64,000 nt of DNA from an uncultured Latescibacterota bacterium (lineage in GTDB: Bacteria > Latescibacterota > UBA2968), in assembly GCA_951812755.1 (NCBI GenBank), contig OX638329.1, forward strand, positions 6,191,107 through 6,255,106. Direction: 5' to 3'. The notes below the pieces were generated by a model. That model worked only from the letters and a program-made list of their open reading frames with translations. It was not told the origin of the DNA and did no database searches. A program made the position numbers and the translations under genes. Positions within the stretch are counted from its first letter, which is position 1. Each line of letters begins with the position of its first letter. Below are positions 43,587 through 52,182 of this stretch, one piece after another.

Positions 43587-43896
43587 ATGTTGCCGGAGTT
43601 TGAAGCATTGCCTGGTGTCGTAGGCTTAACTTTGAATGGTGGTCTTTCACGGGGTTATGCAGATCATCTCTCAGAGATCGATATAACTATCTATTTGACT
43701 TCAGAAGCCTTCAAGGACTGGCAATCGAATAAGCCTCCGATCGCTGTCGGAATTACCAGATTGGCGGGGCAACTCTATGATATCAAGTATGTAGATTTTG
43801 CTGCTGATAGCGCGCGATTGGGATGAGACTGAGTTGTGGGATGTATTGTATGCGGAGATTCTGTTGGCTGTGAAAGAGTATCTTCTGGAGGGGTAG
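43587..43896 (+). pseudogene. Broken nucleotidyltransferase
   Basis: The first frame encodes VVGLTLNGGLSRGYADHLSEIDITIYL, the GGxSRG...D-x-D core of a Pol-beta-type nucleotidyltransferase, and stops after FAADSARLG. The continuation is readable in another frame (ARDWDETELWDVLYAEILLA...EYLLEG, stop at 43896). That is one frameshift near 43810 plus probable internal deletion, because whole proteins of this type are much longer. It abuts the truncated toxin gene. Confidence 0.75.
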
Positions 43897-43901
43897 TACG
43901 A

Positions 43902-43928
43902 GGAAGGGGAGAGTATATCTCCCCTTCC
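43902..43928. repeat. 11-bp stem hairpin between convergent genes
   Basis: GGAAGGGGAGA and TCTCCCCTTCC arms with a five-base loop, followed by GC-rich GGGGAGAGGCGGGGGAGGGG. It may stop transcription between the pseudogene and larC, or be a short mobile repeat. There is no T run. Confidence 0.6.
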
Positions 43929-43960
43929 CTGTACGGGGAGAGGCGGGGGAGGGGTAGCTA

Positions 43961-44013
43961 TACGTGCGTTATGATAAATTGACAGCTTTGTAAACGTCGA
44001 GTATCGGCACCTG
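43961..44013. repeat. 53-bp direct repeat, copy 2
   Basis: It holds the true larC 3' end and, on the + strand, a vapC-like tail (ATACGTGCGTTATGA). It matches 42077-42129 at 48 of 53 positions and is in the same orientation, framing about 1.83 kb of toxin-antitoxin DNA. Confidence 0.88.
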
Positions 44014-45120
44014 TTTTTCGCGTGCAATGCGGGCGCAGTCGTCGTATTCGGGAGTGATGCGCTGTTTGCCGCCAATGTCGGCGATTTTGACGCGGATGGG
44101 TCCATACGGGGTTTGGACGGTGTCTGTGCGGCGTTCGAGGATGTGGCGCTGAACGGGCAGGCGGCGAATGCCGAGGGTAGTGGTTTCTGAAAAGATGAGT
44201 TCGGTGAGTTCGGTTTCTTTGTTGGGGTCGGTCAGGACAGTGAGTTGAATGCCTGGGCGGCCTTTTTTCATGATGACGGGGGTGAGGAAGGCGTCGCGAG
44301 CACCGGCTTCGAGCAAGCGATCGATGAGATAGCCGTAAATTTCAGGGGTCATGTCGTCGATATTTGTTTCCAGAAGAACGGGGAAATCGGTCTGGGGATC
44401 TGCGACGAGTTCGCCGATTTCAACGCGGAGGAGATTGGGTACCTGTTCGACATCGCGCGTGCCCGCGCCATAACCCGTGCTTTCTGTGCGAAGTTGAATT
44501 GTTTCTCCAATATTAGAGGCGAGTGCCGTGAGGAGGGCTGCGCCGGTGGGGGTGACGAGTTCATACGGGATATCTGTGCGTTCGGATGGAAAGCCTTTTG
44601 TCATTTCTACGACTGCGGGAACCGGGACGGGCATTGCCCCGTGTGCGCCCCGCGTGTGACCCGAGCCAAATCGGAATTTGGAGGCGTAGATCGTTTCGAT
44701 TTCGAGAAGTTCGAGGCCGACGATAGCACCGACGACATCGACGATGGCATCTACTGCGCCCACTTCGTGGAAGTGTACCGCTTCAATGGTGGTGCCGTGG
44801 ATTTTTGCTTCGGCTTCGGCGAGTTTTTGAAAGACGCGCGCGGCTTTTTCTTTTGCAGAGGCCGATATTGTGCTGCTGTTGATGATTTTAAGTACGTCTT
44901 TCAGGTGCCGGTGGACGTGGCCTTCCCGAGCGTTGACATCTATTTTTGTGCCGGCAATGCCGTGTTTTTCCACGCGACGCTGAGAGAGGGTGAATTCGCG
45001 CACACTGAGTTTGTCGAGTTCGGATTTCAGGGCGGCAAAAGACAGGCCCGCATCGACGAGCGCGCCGAGGGTCATGTCGCCGCTGATGCCGGCAAAGCAG
45101 TCGAAATAGGCGATTTTCAT
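43969..45120 (-). CDS. larC: Nickel pincer cofactor biosynthesis protein LarC
   Basis: 383 residues: MKIAYFDCFAGISGDMTLGALVDAGL is the family signature. HFHEVGAVDAIVDVVGA, GGAHG-like RGAHGAMPVPVPAV, ELVTPTGAALLTAL and VLLETNIDDMTPEIYGYL are all in order. LarC inserts nickel into the pincer cofactor of lactate racemase and related enzymes using CTP. Here it is one continuous gene, not split by a programmed frameshift as in some lactobacilli. larB, larE and larA are not in the window. Confidence 0.95.
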   Translation of the reverse strand: MKIAYFDCFAGISGDMTLGALVDAGLSFAALKSELDKLSVREFTLSQRRVEKHGIAGTKIDVNAREGHVHRHLKDVLKIINSSTISASAKEKAARVFQKLAEAEAKIHGTTIEAVHFHEVGAVDAIVDVVGAIVGLELLEIETIYASKFRFGSGHTRGAHGAMPVPVPAVVEMTKGFPSERTDIPYELVTPTGAALLTALASNIGETIQLRTESTGYGAGTRDVEQVPNLLRVEIGELVADPQTDFPVLLETNIDDMTPEIYGYLIDRLLEAGARDAFLTPVIMKKGRPGIQLTVLTDPNKETELTELIFSETTTLGIRRLPVQRHILERRTDTVQTPYGPIRVKIADIGGKQRITPEYDDCARIAREKQVPILDVYKAVNLS

Positions 45121-45196
45121 GAGATAACTCGAAAAAAAAGACCGTGAATAATCACGGTTATAGTATTTGCTTATCCGGGGAGGCGAGAAGAGTGTC

Positions 45197-45523
45197 TAGT
45201 GCATCGTGGCGTAAGTCTTGCGACATATAGAAGTGAACATCAAAACCTTCTGGATTGCGGCTTAAACCATGCCGCAATGACAACCGCAAGTAAGATTGAT
45301 ATGGGTAGTGCATCGTGGCGTAAGTCATGCCCCATATAGACATGAACAGCAAAACCTTCTGGATTGCGGCTAAAACCATGCCGCAATGACAATCGCAAGT
45401 AAGATTGATATGGGTAGTGCATCGTGGCGTAAGTCTTGCGACATATAGAAGTGAACATCAAAACCTTCTGGATTGCGGCTTAAACCATGCCGCAATGACA
45501 ACCGCAAGTAAAATTGATATGAC
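45197..45523. repeat. Three tandem 109-bp units
   Basis: Units start at 45197, 45306 and 45415 with TAGTGCATCGTGGCGTAAGTC. Each contains an R1 palindrome (TGGATTGCGGCTTAAACC...GCCGCAATGACA). Units 1 and 3 are almost identical and unit 2 differs at about ten positions. The spacing and unit size exclude CRISPR. Remaining bases to 45575 show only TTTTGCCG repeats. Confidence 0.93.
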
Positions 45524-45575
45524 CAGTTTCTTTTGCCGAGATGCAGTAGTCTCTTTTGCCGCGATGAACTAGTAT

Positions 45576-46955
45576 TTACTCTGCTACCCCTATCGGTACT
45601 GCAGTCGTGACAATCGAACCGTTTTTGCGATCTAAAAGCGCGAAGTACTGGTCGCGCTGCTGGCGAAAATCCGCCATGTATTTTTCGGGGATGGGTTGAC
45701 CCGCGGGGCGATTGATTTTTCGCGTTGGGTTGATCAGTTTGTAGTTGCCATTTACTGTGGCGTAAAAGTTGAAGTGCAAGTGTGGGCCTGTGGAGCGTCC
45801 GGTTGAACCCACATAACCGATGGTTTGTTTTTGGTTGACGCGCTGTCCTTTTTTCAAGCCCCGCGCAAATCCCCTCAGATGACCATAGCCGGTTTTATAA
45901 CCATTGCTGTGTTCGATTTCGACATAGTTGCCAAGCGGGCCTTTGTGTCCGACAAAAGCGACCTTGCCATTGGCAATAGCCCAGACCTTTGTGCCGTAGG
46001 GTGCGGCGTAATCCACGCCGTGATGGCGCGTGTATTTTTTCAGGATGGGATGAAATCTACGGCTGGTAAATGGGGAACTGATGCGGGTAAAGTTCAGGGG
46101 TTTGCGTAAGAAAAGTGCCTGGAGTGAGCGGCCTTTGGAATCGTAATAATTTCTTTTGCCTTCGGGATCGACGTAGAGAAATGCTTGAAAAGATTCTTTG
46201 TCGCCTTTGTATTGGGCTGTGAGAATATCGCCATAACGGGCAAAGGCACCGGATTTGCCGTATAGTTTTTCAACGACAAAAGTAAATTGGTCGCCTGTTC
46301 TGCAGTCGTTGTAAAAGTCGATATAATATTCAAATACGTATTCGAGTTTGTCACACAGAAGAGACGGGCTTTCACCGGTTTCACGAAGCGCGCTCCAGAT
46401 GTTATCTTTTATGCGGCCAGATACGATAATGGCCTCTCGCTTCAATGACAGGTTTTCTTGCCTGGCTTTGAGTTGGCCCTTTATGCGTTCAACAATAAAT
46501 TGCGTTTCGTGGTCACCCTGTCTGGTGTATTTCAGGTGCTGTATGGTAGAGCGGCTGTCGAGCGCCAGTTCATAGCGGTCCCCACGCCGAACAATATTGG
46601 GATTGAATGACGCGCGTTTAATATCTCTGTGCAGCACATCGATGAGCGCGAGAACATCAGGGCGCGAGATATTTTCGCTCATGAGGGCTTCGGTGAGATT
46701 TTCTTTATTGGCGATATAGCCCACAATTCTGGTGGATTTGGATTCTGGAGGAGGGGTAAGAGGCAGGATGAGATCTGCTTCAACGGAAACGGGTTCTGCG
46801 GCGCTTTCTTCAGTCATTTTGACGATGGGCTCATCTTTTGCCGGTTCTTTGCCAAGGCCAAAGAGCATACTGACGGATATCAGTAAGCAGAAGAAGACCC
46901 ATCGTTTGTGTGGCTTGGGGGATTTTGGCTGACCTTTATAAGCGCGAACTGGCAT
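45576..46955 (-). CDS. M23-family metallopeptidase (MepM-like)
   Basis: 459 residues from this ATG; a TTG 57 bases upstream is possible. The N-terminus is a short basic stretch, then a membrane anchor (RWVFFCLLISVSMLFGLG). An OapA/LysM-like middle region (about 130-270) precedes the peptidase domain: RFHPILKKYTRHHGVDYAAPYGT holds the His and Asp zinc ligands, and GPHLHFNF the HxH. Such enzymes cut peptidoglycan cross-links during cell growth. It is alone, followed by the tandem repeat. Confidence 0.92.
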   Translation of the reverse strand: MPVRAYKGQPKSPKPHKRWVFFCLLISVSMLFGLGKEPAKDEPIVKMTEESAAEPVSVEADLILPLTPPPESKSTRIVGYIANKENLTEALMSENISRPDVLALIDVLHRDIKRASFNPNIVRRGDRYELALDSRSTIQHLKYTRQGDHETQFIVERIKGQLKARQENLSLKREAIIVSGRIKDNIWSALRETGESPSLLCDKLEYVFEYYIDFYNDCRTGDQFTFVVEKLYGKSGAFARYGDILTAQYKGDKESFQAFLYVDPEGKRNYYDSKGRSLQALFLRKPLNFTRISSPFTSRRFHPILKKYTRHHGVDYAAPYGTKVWAIANGKVAFVGHKGPLGNYVEIEHSNGYKTGYGHLRGFARGLKKGQRVNQKQTIGYVGSTGRSTGPHLHFNFYATVNGNYKLINPTRKINRPAGQPIPEKYMADFRQQRDQYFALLDRKNGSIVTTAVPIGVAE

Positions 46956-47163
46956 GTGGGGAGGGACCCTCGTGAACTTTGATGTGTTGCTGACTGAATG
47001 TGCGCCAAACAATAAACCATCTCGCTATTTACGTCAAGCGCATTATATGGGGGGTGTGAAATTACTTCTGCTATATGTTGTAATATATGCGCTGTGACCT
47101 TGACGTGATGTGCATAGCTGGGTAAATTGAAGGGGGAAGGGTGAAGTGGGAAAGGATAGCAAC

Positions 47164-47196
47164 CGTCATCGCGGCATGATGTTGAGCCGCGATCCA
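47164..47196. repeat. R1 REP-like palindrome
   Basis: CGTCATCGCGGCATG...GAGCCGCGATCCAG, 37 bases before rlmN. The rest of the 220-base gap between the divergent peptidase and rlmN genes must contain both promoters, but none is clear. Confidence 0.85.
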
Positions 47197-47232
47197 GAAA
47201 GTTTTTAGCTGACTGCTAATTCAGGTTATACA

Positions 47233-48288
47233 ATGAATGCTGAGAAAATTGAACTCAAAGGTTTGTTTCCCGAAGAATTGGCGCAGCATGTGTCCGATAT
47301 GGGTCTGGAGCGGTACAGAACCCGGCAGTTGATTGACTGGCTTTACAACAAGGGCGTCACGGACTTTGAGTCGATGACGAATTTGTCCAAAACCGTGCGG
47401 GCGCGGTTCGATGAGCAATTTGCGCTTTTGAGATTAAATTGCGTTGGTGAAATGAGGTCTTCGTCAACAGATACGGTCAAGTTCTTGTTTGAGTTGCCCG
47501 ATAAACGGCTTATCGAAAGTGTGTTGATGTGGGATGGCAAGCGCCGCACGCTGTGTGTGTCGTCGCAGGTGGGGTGTCCGCTCGATTGTCAGTTTTGTGC
47601 GACTGCGCGCATGGGGTTGATTCGCAATTTGACGGCAGCAGAGATTGTTGAGCAGGTGTTGTATGCACAGCGGTTTTTGCGCGCGAAGGGCGATGAGTTG
47701 ACGCATGTGGTGATGATGGGTATGGGGGAACCCCTGCTGAATTTCGATCAAGTGATTCGGGCTATTCGATTGATCAATCTGGATTATGGGGCGGCTGTGG
47801 GCATACGTCGCATTACGTTGTCAACAGTTGGTCATGTGCCGGGTATTGCAAAACTGGCGCGAGAAAAACTCAAAATTGGATTGGCAGTGTCGCTCAATGC
47901 GACGACCGATGAACAGCGGTCAGAGATTATGCCCATCAATCGCAAGTGGCCTATTGAAGAACTCCTTTGTGCAGTGCGAGCCTATTACGATCAGGTCAAG
48001 CGATGGGTGACATTTGAATACGTGTTGTTGCACGGGTTTAATGATACAGCCGAAGATGCACACAGGTTGATTGCTCTCTTGCGCGATATTCCATGTAAAA
48101 TTAATGTGATTCCCTGGAATCCCATTGACGATGCGCGCTATGAACGCCCCCCTCAGAAAGCAATTGATCGGTTTGTCGATATTTTGTCTCAGGCAAAATT
48201 GACGGCGACTGTTCGCTATAGCAAGGGAGATGATATTGCGGCTGGATGTGGACAGTTGTATTGGGAGATGGAGAGGGGTGTGAAGTAG
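47233..48288 (+). CDS. rlmN: 23S rRNA (adenine-2503-C2)-methyltransferase RlmN
   Basis: 351 residues. The radical-SAM cluster motif is CPLDCQFC (Cys115, Cys119, Cys122), preceded by TLCVSSQVG. MMGMGEPLLNFD and ITLSTVGHVPGI are typical, and the resolving Cys is in DIAAGCGQLYWE near the end. The enzyme methylates A2503 of 23S rRNA and A37 of some tRNAs. The length is normal. The gene appears to stand alone between repeats. Confidence 0.96.
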   Translation: MNAEKIELKGLFPEELAQHVSDMGLERYRTRQLIDWLYNKGVTDFESMTNLSKTVRARFDEQFALLRLNCVGEMRSSSTDTVKFLFELPDKRLIESVLMWDGKRRTLCVSSQVGCPLDCQFCATARMGLIRNLTAAEIVEQVLYAQRFLRAKGDELTHVVMMGMGEPLLNFDQVIRAIRLINLDYGAAVGIRRITLSTVGHVPGIAKLAREKLKIGLAVSLNATTDEQRSEIMPINRKWPIEELLCAVRAYYDQVKRWVTFEYVLLHGFNDTAEDAHRLIALLRDIPCKINVIPWNPIDDARYERPPQKAIDRFVDILSQAKLTATVRYSKGDDIAAGCGQLYWEMERGVK

Positions 48289-48317
48289 GTAGGGGACGGT
48301 CCCTGTGCCGTCCCGTG

Positions 48318-48350
48318 CGTCATCGCGGCAGGGTGTTAGCCGCGATCCAG
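48318..48350. repeat. R1 REP-like palindrome
   Basis: CGTCATCGCGGCAGGG...TAGCCGCGATCCAG, directly after a GGGACGG/CCGTCCC hairpin (about 48294-48315) downstream of rlmN. Confidence 0.85.
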
Positions 48351-48370
48351 AAGATTTTGCCTTTGATTTT

Positions 48371-48405
48371 CATCACTGGATAGAATCATTCCAGTGCAGG
48401 CTCTG
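48371..48405. repeat. R2 hairpin repeat, inverted copy 3
   Basis: CATCACTGGA...TCCAGTGCAGGCTCTG, the reverse complement of the copies around the HEPN gene near 11-12.5 kb. It shows that R2 is a genome-wide family, not an island-specific one. Confidence 0.75.
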
Positions 48406-48522
48406 AAAATCCTGATTTCTGCCTTTTTACTCTTGAAATATTTCCATATCTGTACTATGATAAGCATGACCACGAAGCTATTTATTTTATCTCCTCCGTT
48501 TGATTGATTGGAGACGTTTTTT

Positions 48523-49812
48523 ATGGAACAATTTGTTATAGAAGGCGGGCATGCGTTATCTGGAACTGTTTTTCCTGCTGGGAATAAGAATGCGGCCCAA
48601 CCTCTTTTGGCGGCTACTTTGTTGACAGACGAACCTGTGGTGCTCAAAAATGTGCCCGATATTGGCGATATTGCCGTTATTGTCGAAATTTTGCGCGACC
48701 TGGGGGCAGAGGTTCGCTACTCGGGTGATCACGAGTTGACGATTTGTACACGGGGTGTCCGCAAATCTGTGTTGCGGGCGGATTTGTGCCGAAAAGTGCG
48801 CGGCAGTTTTATGTTTGCCGGTCCGTTGTTGGGGCGTTTTGGGCAGGCGACGATTCCGCGACCTGGAGGCGACCGCATTGGTCGGCGGCGGGTCGATACA
48901 CACTTGATTGCGCTCGAAGAACTCGGCGTGCGGATCCATACCAATCACATTTACGATTTTAAGGCACCCAGAGGGCTTGTGGGGGCGGACATTTTTTTGG
49001 ACGAGCGCAGTGTGACCGGCACTGAAAATGCCGTGATGGCAGCGGTTCTTGCGCGGGGTACGACGATTTTGAGCAATGTGGCTTCAGAGCCTCATGTGCA
49101 GGAATTGTGTTTGATGCTGAACAGGATGGGTGCCCAAATTTCGGGTATTGGGACCAATGAACTGGTTATTGAAGGCGTGTCAAATCTCAGTGGAACAACG
49201 CATACAATTGGTCCAGATTATATGGAGGTCGGCAGTTTTATTGGGTTGGCCGGGGCGACCAATAGCGAGATTCGCATTGTCAATGGTGCGCCCAAAAATA
49301 TGCGCAAGAGTTTGATGGTGTTTCGGCGATTGGGGCTGGACGTCGAGGTCGATGGACAGGATATTGTGGTGCCGCCTTTTCAAAAGCTGGAGATTATGCC
49401 GGATGTGGGCGATGCGATTCCGCGCATTGACAATGATCCGTGGCCGGGTTTTCCACCCGATTTGATGAGTATTGCGATTGTGTTGGCGACGCAGGCACGG
49501 GGTACGGTGCTGTTTTTTGAAAAGATGTTTGAGCAGCGCATGTACTGGTTGGACCGTCTCATCGATATGGGCGCAAAAATCGTTATTTGTGACCCGCATC
49601 GCGCGGTGGTGGTGGGGCCGTCAAAACTTTATGGCGAGCATTTGTCGAGTCCAGATATCCGGGCGGGTATGGCGCTGATTATTGCGGCTTTGTGTGCCGA
49701 GGGGCAAAGTGTGATTAGAAATATCGAACAGATTGATCGCGGATACGAACAAATTGATACGCGCTTGCGCAGTTTGGGCGCGCATATTCAGCGGGTGACG
49801 GTGGAAGAGTGA
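48523..49812 (+). CDS. murA: UDP-N-acetylglucosamine 1-carboxyvinyltransferase (MurA), Asp-type
   Basis: 429 residues. The N-terminus [27 protein letters not shown] contains the KN substrate motif, and [29 protein letters not shown] covers the active-site loop. Asp117 occupies the position of E. coli Cys115 (usually GGCxIGxRPVD). Natural Cys-to-Asp MurAs, as in mycobacteria and chlamydiae, are insensitive to fosfomycin. It catalyses the first committed step of peptidoglycan synthesis. GGAG before this ATG decides the start over a GTG five codons upstream. Confidence 0.95.
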   Translation: MEQFVIEGGHALSGTVFPAGNKNAAQPLLAATLLTDEPVVLKNVPDIGDIAVIVEILRDLGAEVRYSGDHELTICTRGVRKSVLRADLCRKVRGSFMFAGPLLGRFGQATIPRPGGDRIGRRRVDTHLIALEELGVRIHTNHIYDFKAPRGLVGADIFLDERSVTGTENAVMAAVLARGTTILSNVASEPHVQELCLMLNRMGAQISGIGTNELVIEGVSNLSGTTHTIGPDYMEVGSFIGLAGATNSEIRIVNGAPKNMRKSLMVFRRLGLDVEVDGQDIVVPPFQKLEIMPDVGDAIPRIDNDPWPGFPPDLMSIAIVLATQARGTVLFFEKMFEQRMYWLDRLIDMGAKIVICDPHRAVVVGPSKLYGEHLSSPDIRAGMALIIAALCAEGQSVIRNIEQIDRGYEQIDTRLRSLGAHIQRVTVEE

Positions 49813-49835
49813 CGATAGGTAAGAGGTGATTTGAT

Positions 49836-51161
49836 GTGACGAATAACCAGGATGCACGCACGGGCGCATTGGAAATTGTGCGTCGTTTGCAGGCGCGGGG
49901 TTTTCGCGCTTTGTGGGCCGGTGGATGCGTGCGCGACATGTTGATGGGGCAGGTGCCCCGCGATTACGATATTGCCACAAATGCCGATCTCCAACAGGTG
50001 ATCGGCATTTTTCCGCATGCACAGGTGGTTGGGGCGCATTTTGGGGTGGTGATTGTGCGGTTGGGCGATTATACTTATGAAGTGGCGCGTTTTCGCCGCG
50101 ATCTGGCGTATTCCGATGGTCGGCATCCCGATGGTGTGGTGTTTGTGGATGAAGAAGAGGACGCGAAGAGGCGCGATTTTACCATTAATGGGATGTTTTA
50201 CGATCCGGTGGCCGATGCCGTGTTCGATTATGTGGGGGGACAGGCTGATCTCCAGAGAAAGGTGATCCGCACGATTGGCGATCCGCATGCTCGATTCAGT
50301 GAAGATCGATTGCGTATGTTGCGCGCGATTCGCTTTGCGTGTCGGTATCACTGGCCCATTGAGGAGAAGACGCGAGAGGTCATTGGAACACTGAGCGCGA
50401 GTATTGCGTTCATAAGTCTTGAGCGCGTTCGCGATGAATTTGTCAAAATTTTGACCGAGGGGTGCGCGCCTTTGGGAGTGCGCTGGCTGATTGATCTGGG
50501 GTTGATGGCGGTTTTTATGCCCGAAGTCGTTGCAATGGATGGTGTGCCCCAACCGCCTCAATTTCATCCCGAAGGCGATGTGTTGACCCATACACTGATT
50601 ATGTTGGGTTTGATGCGCAATCCCTCTGTAGAATTGGCGATGGGCGTTTTGTTGCACGATGTGGGCAAACCCCCTACCTATCAGGTTCGGGATCGGATTC
50701 GGTTTCACAACCACACAAAAGTTGGACGCGAGATGGCCGAGGAGATTTGCAGAAGGTTGCGGTTCTCGTCGGAACAGACAAAGCATATTGCGGCATTGGT
50801 GGCAGATCACCACAAATTTGTGCATGTGCAGGAGATGCGCCCGAGCAGGTTGAAGCGGTTTTTGCGTACAGATCGGTTTGAAGATCACCTGGCATTGCAT
50901 CGGATCGATTGTTTGTCGAGCCACGGCGAGTTGGACAATTATGCGTTTTGTAAGACTGCGCTCGAGACGCTGGAACCAGAACAAATCAGACCTGTTCCGC
51001 TGATTAATGGACGCGATTTGATTGCGATGGGGAAAAATCCCGGTCCCGCGTTTAAGCAGGTGTTGCGGGCTGTTGAAGATGCCCAGTTAGAAGGGCGTGT
51101 GACGCAACGCGAGGAGGCGTTGAAATTGGCGGCGCAGGTGTTTGAACGAATAGACGAATAA
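49836..51161 (+). CDS. cca: CCA tRNA nucleotidyltransferase (PolyA polymerase/HD type)
   Basis: 441 residues starting at GTG after AGAGGTGATTT. LWAGGCVRDMLMGQVPRDYDIATNA contains the class II GG...R-D-x-D catalytic core. RRDFTINGMFYDP and DPHARFSEDRLRMLRAIRFACRY are the neck and RNA-binding signatures. A C-terminal HD domain (LHDVGKP...HHKFVHV) is also present, as in enzymes that repair damaged tRNA ends. It is separated from murA by 23 bases, so they may be cotranscribed. Confidence 0.93.
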   Translation: MTNNQDARTGALEIVRRLQARGFRALWAGGCVRDMLMGQVPRDYDIATNADLQQVIGIFPHAQVVGAHFGVVIVRLGDYTYEVARFRRDLAYSDGRHPDGVVFVDEEEDAKRRDFTINGMFYDPVADAVFDYVGGQADLQRKVIRTIGDPHARFSEDRLRMLRAIRFACRYHWPIEEKTREVIGTLSASIAFISLERVRDEFVKILTEGCAPLGVRWLIDLGLMAVFMPEVVAMDGVPQPPQFHPEGDVLTHTLIMLGLMRNPSVELAMGVLLHDVGKPPTYQVRDRIRFHNHTKVGREMAEEICRRLRFSSEQTKHIAALVADHHKFVHVQEMRPSRLKRFLRTDRFEDHLALHRIDCLSSHGELDNYAFCKTALETLEPEQIRPVPLINGRDLIAMGKNPGPAFKQVLRAVEDAQLEGRVTQREEALKLAAQVFERIDE

Positions 51162-51230
51162 TCCGCAGAAAAAAACGCGAGTAATTTGAGCGTTTTTCGC
51201 AAATGAATAGACGAATAGACGAATAGACGA
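51161..51230. repeat. R3 hairpin repeat, copy 2, plus GAATAGAC octamer run
   Basis: It starts at the last base of the cca stop codon with ATCCGCAGAAAAAAACG and ends CGTTTTTCGCAAATG. GAATAGAC then repeats three times plus part. One further GAATAGAC is the last sense codons of cca, suggesting slippage spread. The remaining bases to 51455 hold only a CTGAGAGGCGGCC piece. Confidence 0.75.
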
Positions 51231-51455
51231 ATGGCAATACACACTGATACTGACTTACATCATGTCAGCACATGCTTTGGGAGGATGGGTGGGATTCGTA
51301 GATGAACTGACCTGAGAGGCGGCCAGTCATGCTCGATTTACTCGCCTTCATACACCGTCCCGCAGTTCATCCTGCAACTGTTTGCCCGTTGAGATGTCTA
51401 AGAGATGATATTTGAGATGTTTTAATCACTGCTGTTTTTTTCAGGAGGTAGGAGA

Positions 51456-52022
51456 ATGAATAAACGATTGTTTGCAGGTCTGATATTGATGGCTATGGGG
51501 TGGACACCTGCCTGGGCGACAACTGTGAAGACGTTTGTCTTTGAAGATATGTGCGAAACCGCGCAGACTATTGTATATGTCAAATGTCTCACGCGCGAAA
51601 ATGCAGTTTTTGCCGATCGAGAGGGTATTTTTACACAAACGCGGTTTAGAGTCATGGAGGTGGTCAAAGGGCAGGCTGATTCAGAAATGGTGCTGACTTT
51701 GCCCGGTGGTGAATGGGAAGAGCAGCGCATGCATGTGCCGGGTATGCCGCAGTTTGTGGCGGGGCAAGAGACCGTGCTGTTTCTTTCAAAGCGCGACAAT
51801 TTTGGATCTCCATGGCCGATGGGATTGGGACAGGGATGTTATGCCGTAAAGGTGGGCGAAGGTGGAAATCGCCAGGTCATGCTCAGGCATGTGCCCCTGC
51901 CTCCGGGTGTGCGCAACAAACCCGCGCAAGCGCGAACATCGCACATGGAATTGGGCGATTTTTTGACTGCGGTTCGAGAGGTGCTCAATTTGAACCAGCG
52001 GGAAGAACCATCTGAACAGTGA
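51456..52022 (+). CDS. Hypothetical secreted protein
   Basis: 188 residues with a clear signal peptide (MNKRLFAGLILMAMGWTPAWAT). The mature part is beta-rich: TIVYVKCLTRENAVF, TQTRFRVMEVVKGQADSEMVLTLPGGEWEEQ and QETVLFLSKRD resemble small periplasmic proteins with a 'V-x-G..v-x-g' pattern, but I do not recognise a named family. A C-terminal helix (LGDFLTAVREVLNL) follows. CAGGAGGTAGGAGA is a strong ribosome site. Confidence 0.7.
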   Translation: MNKRLFAGLILMAMGWTPAWATTVKTFVFEDMCETAQTIVYVKCLTRENAVFADREGIFTQTRFRVMEVVKGQADSEMVLTLPGGEWEEQRMHVPGMPQFVAGQETVLFLSKRDNFGSPWPMGLGQGCYAVKVGEGGNRQVMLRHVPLPPGVRNKPAQARTSHMELGDFLTAVREVLNLNQREEPSEQ

Positions 52023-52035
52023 AATGTTAGAAGTT

Positions 52036-52062
52036 CTCACACAAAGACACAAAGGCACAAAG
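52036..52062. repeat. CACAAAGA microrepeat
   Basis: CTCACACAAAGACACAAAGG, same string as at 2057; an inverted copy is at 58130-58152. Confidence 0.75.
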
Positions 52063-52182
52063 ATATAGGAAGTAGGAGGGAAATCCTTTTCCCGGCCTGA
52101 GAAGTGAGGACACCCGTCATTATTGGATGGTGGAAGGGCGGGCTGAAAGCTGACCGCTGATGGCTAACAAGGGTTATTTTCT

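Noticed and set aside
43969-45120. Programmed frameshift in larC
   Set aside because: The gene is one continuous frame with all family motifs in order.
44245-45147. 300-codon frame opposite larC
   Set aside because: larC is unmistakable on the minus strand; the opposite frame is Phe-, Cys- and Gly-rich with no family resemblance.
45158-45461. Two overlapping minus-strand frames with repetitive translations
   Set aside because: They arise from the 109-bp tandem units and have no start signals.
45197-45523. Possible CRISPR array
   Set aside because: Units are 109 bp and similar along their whole length, with no unique spacers, only three units and no cas genes.
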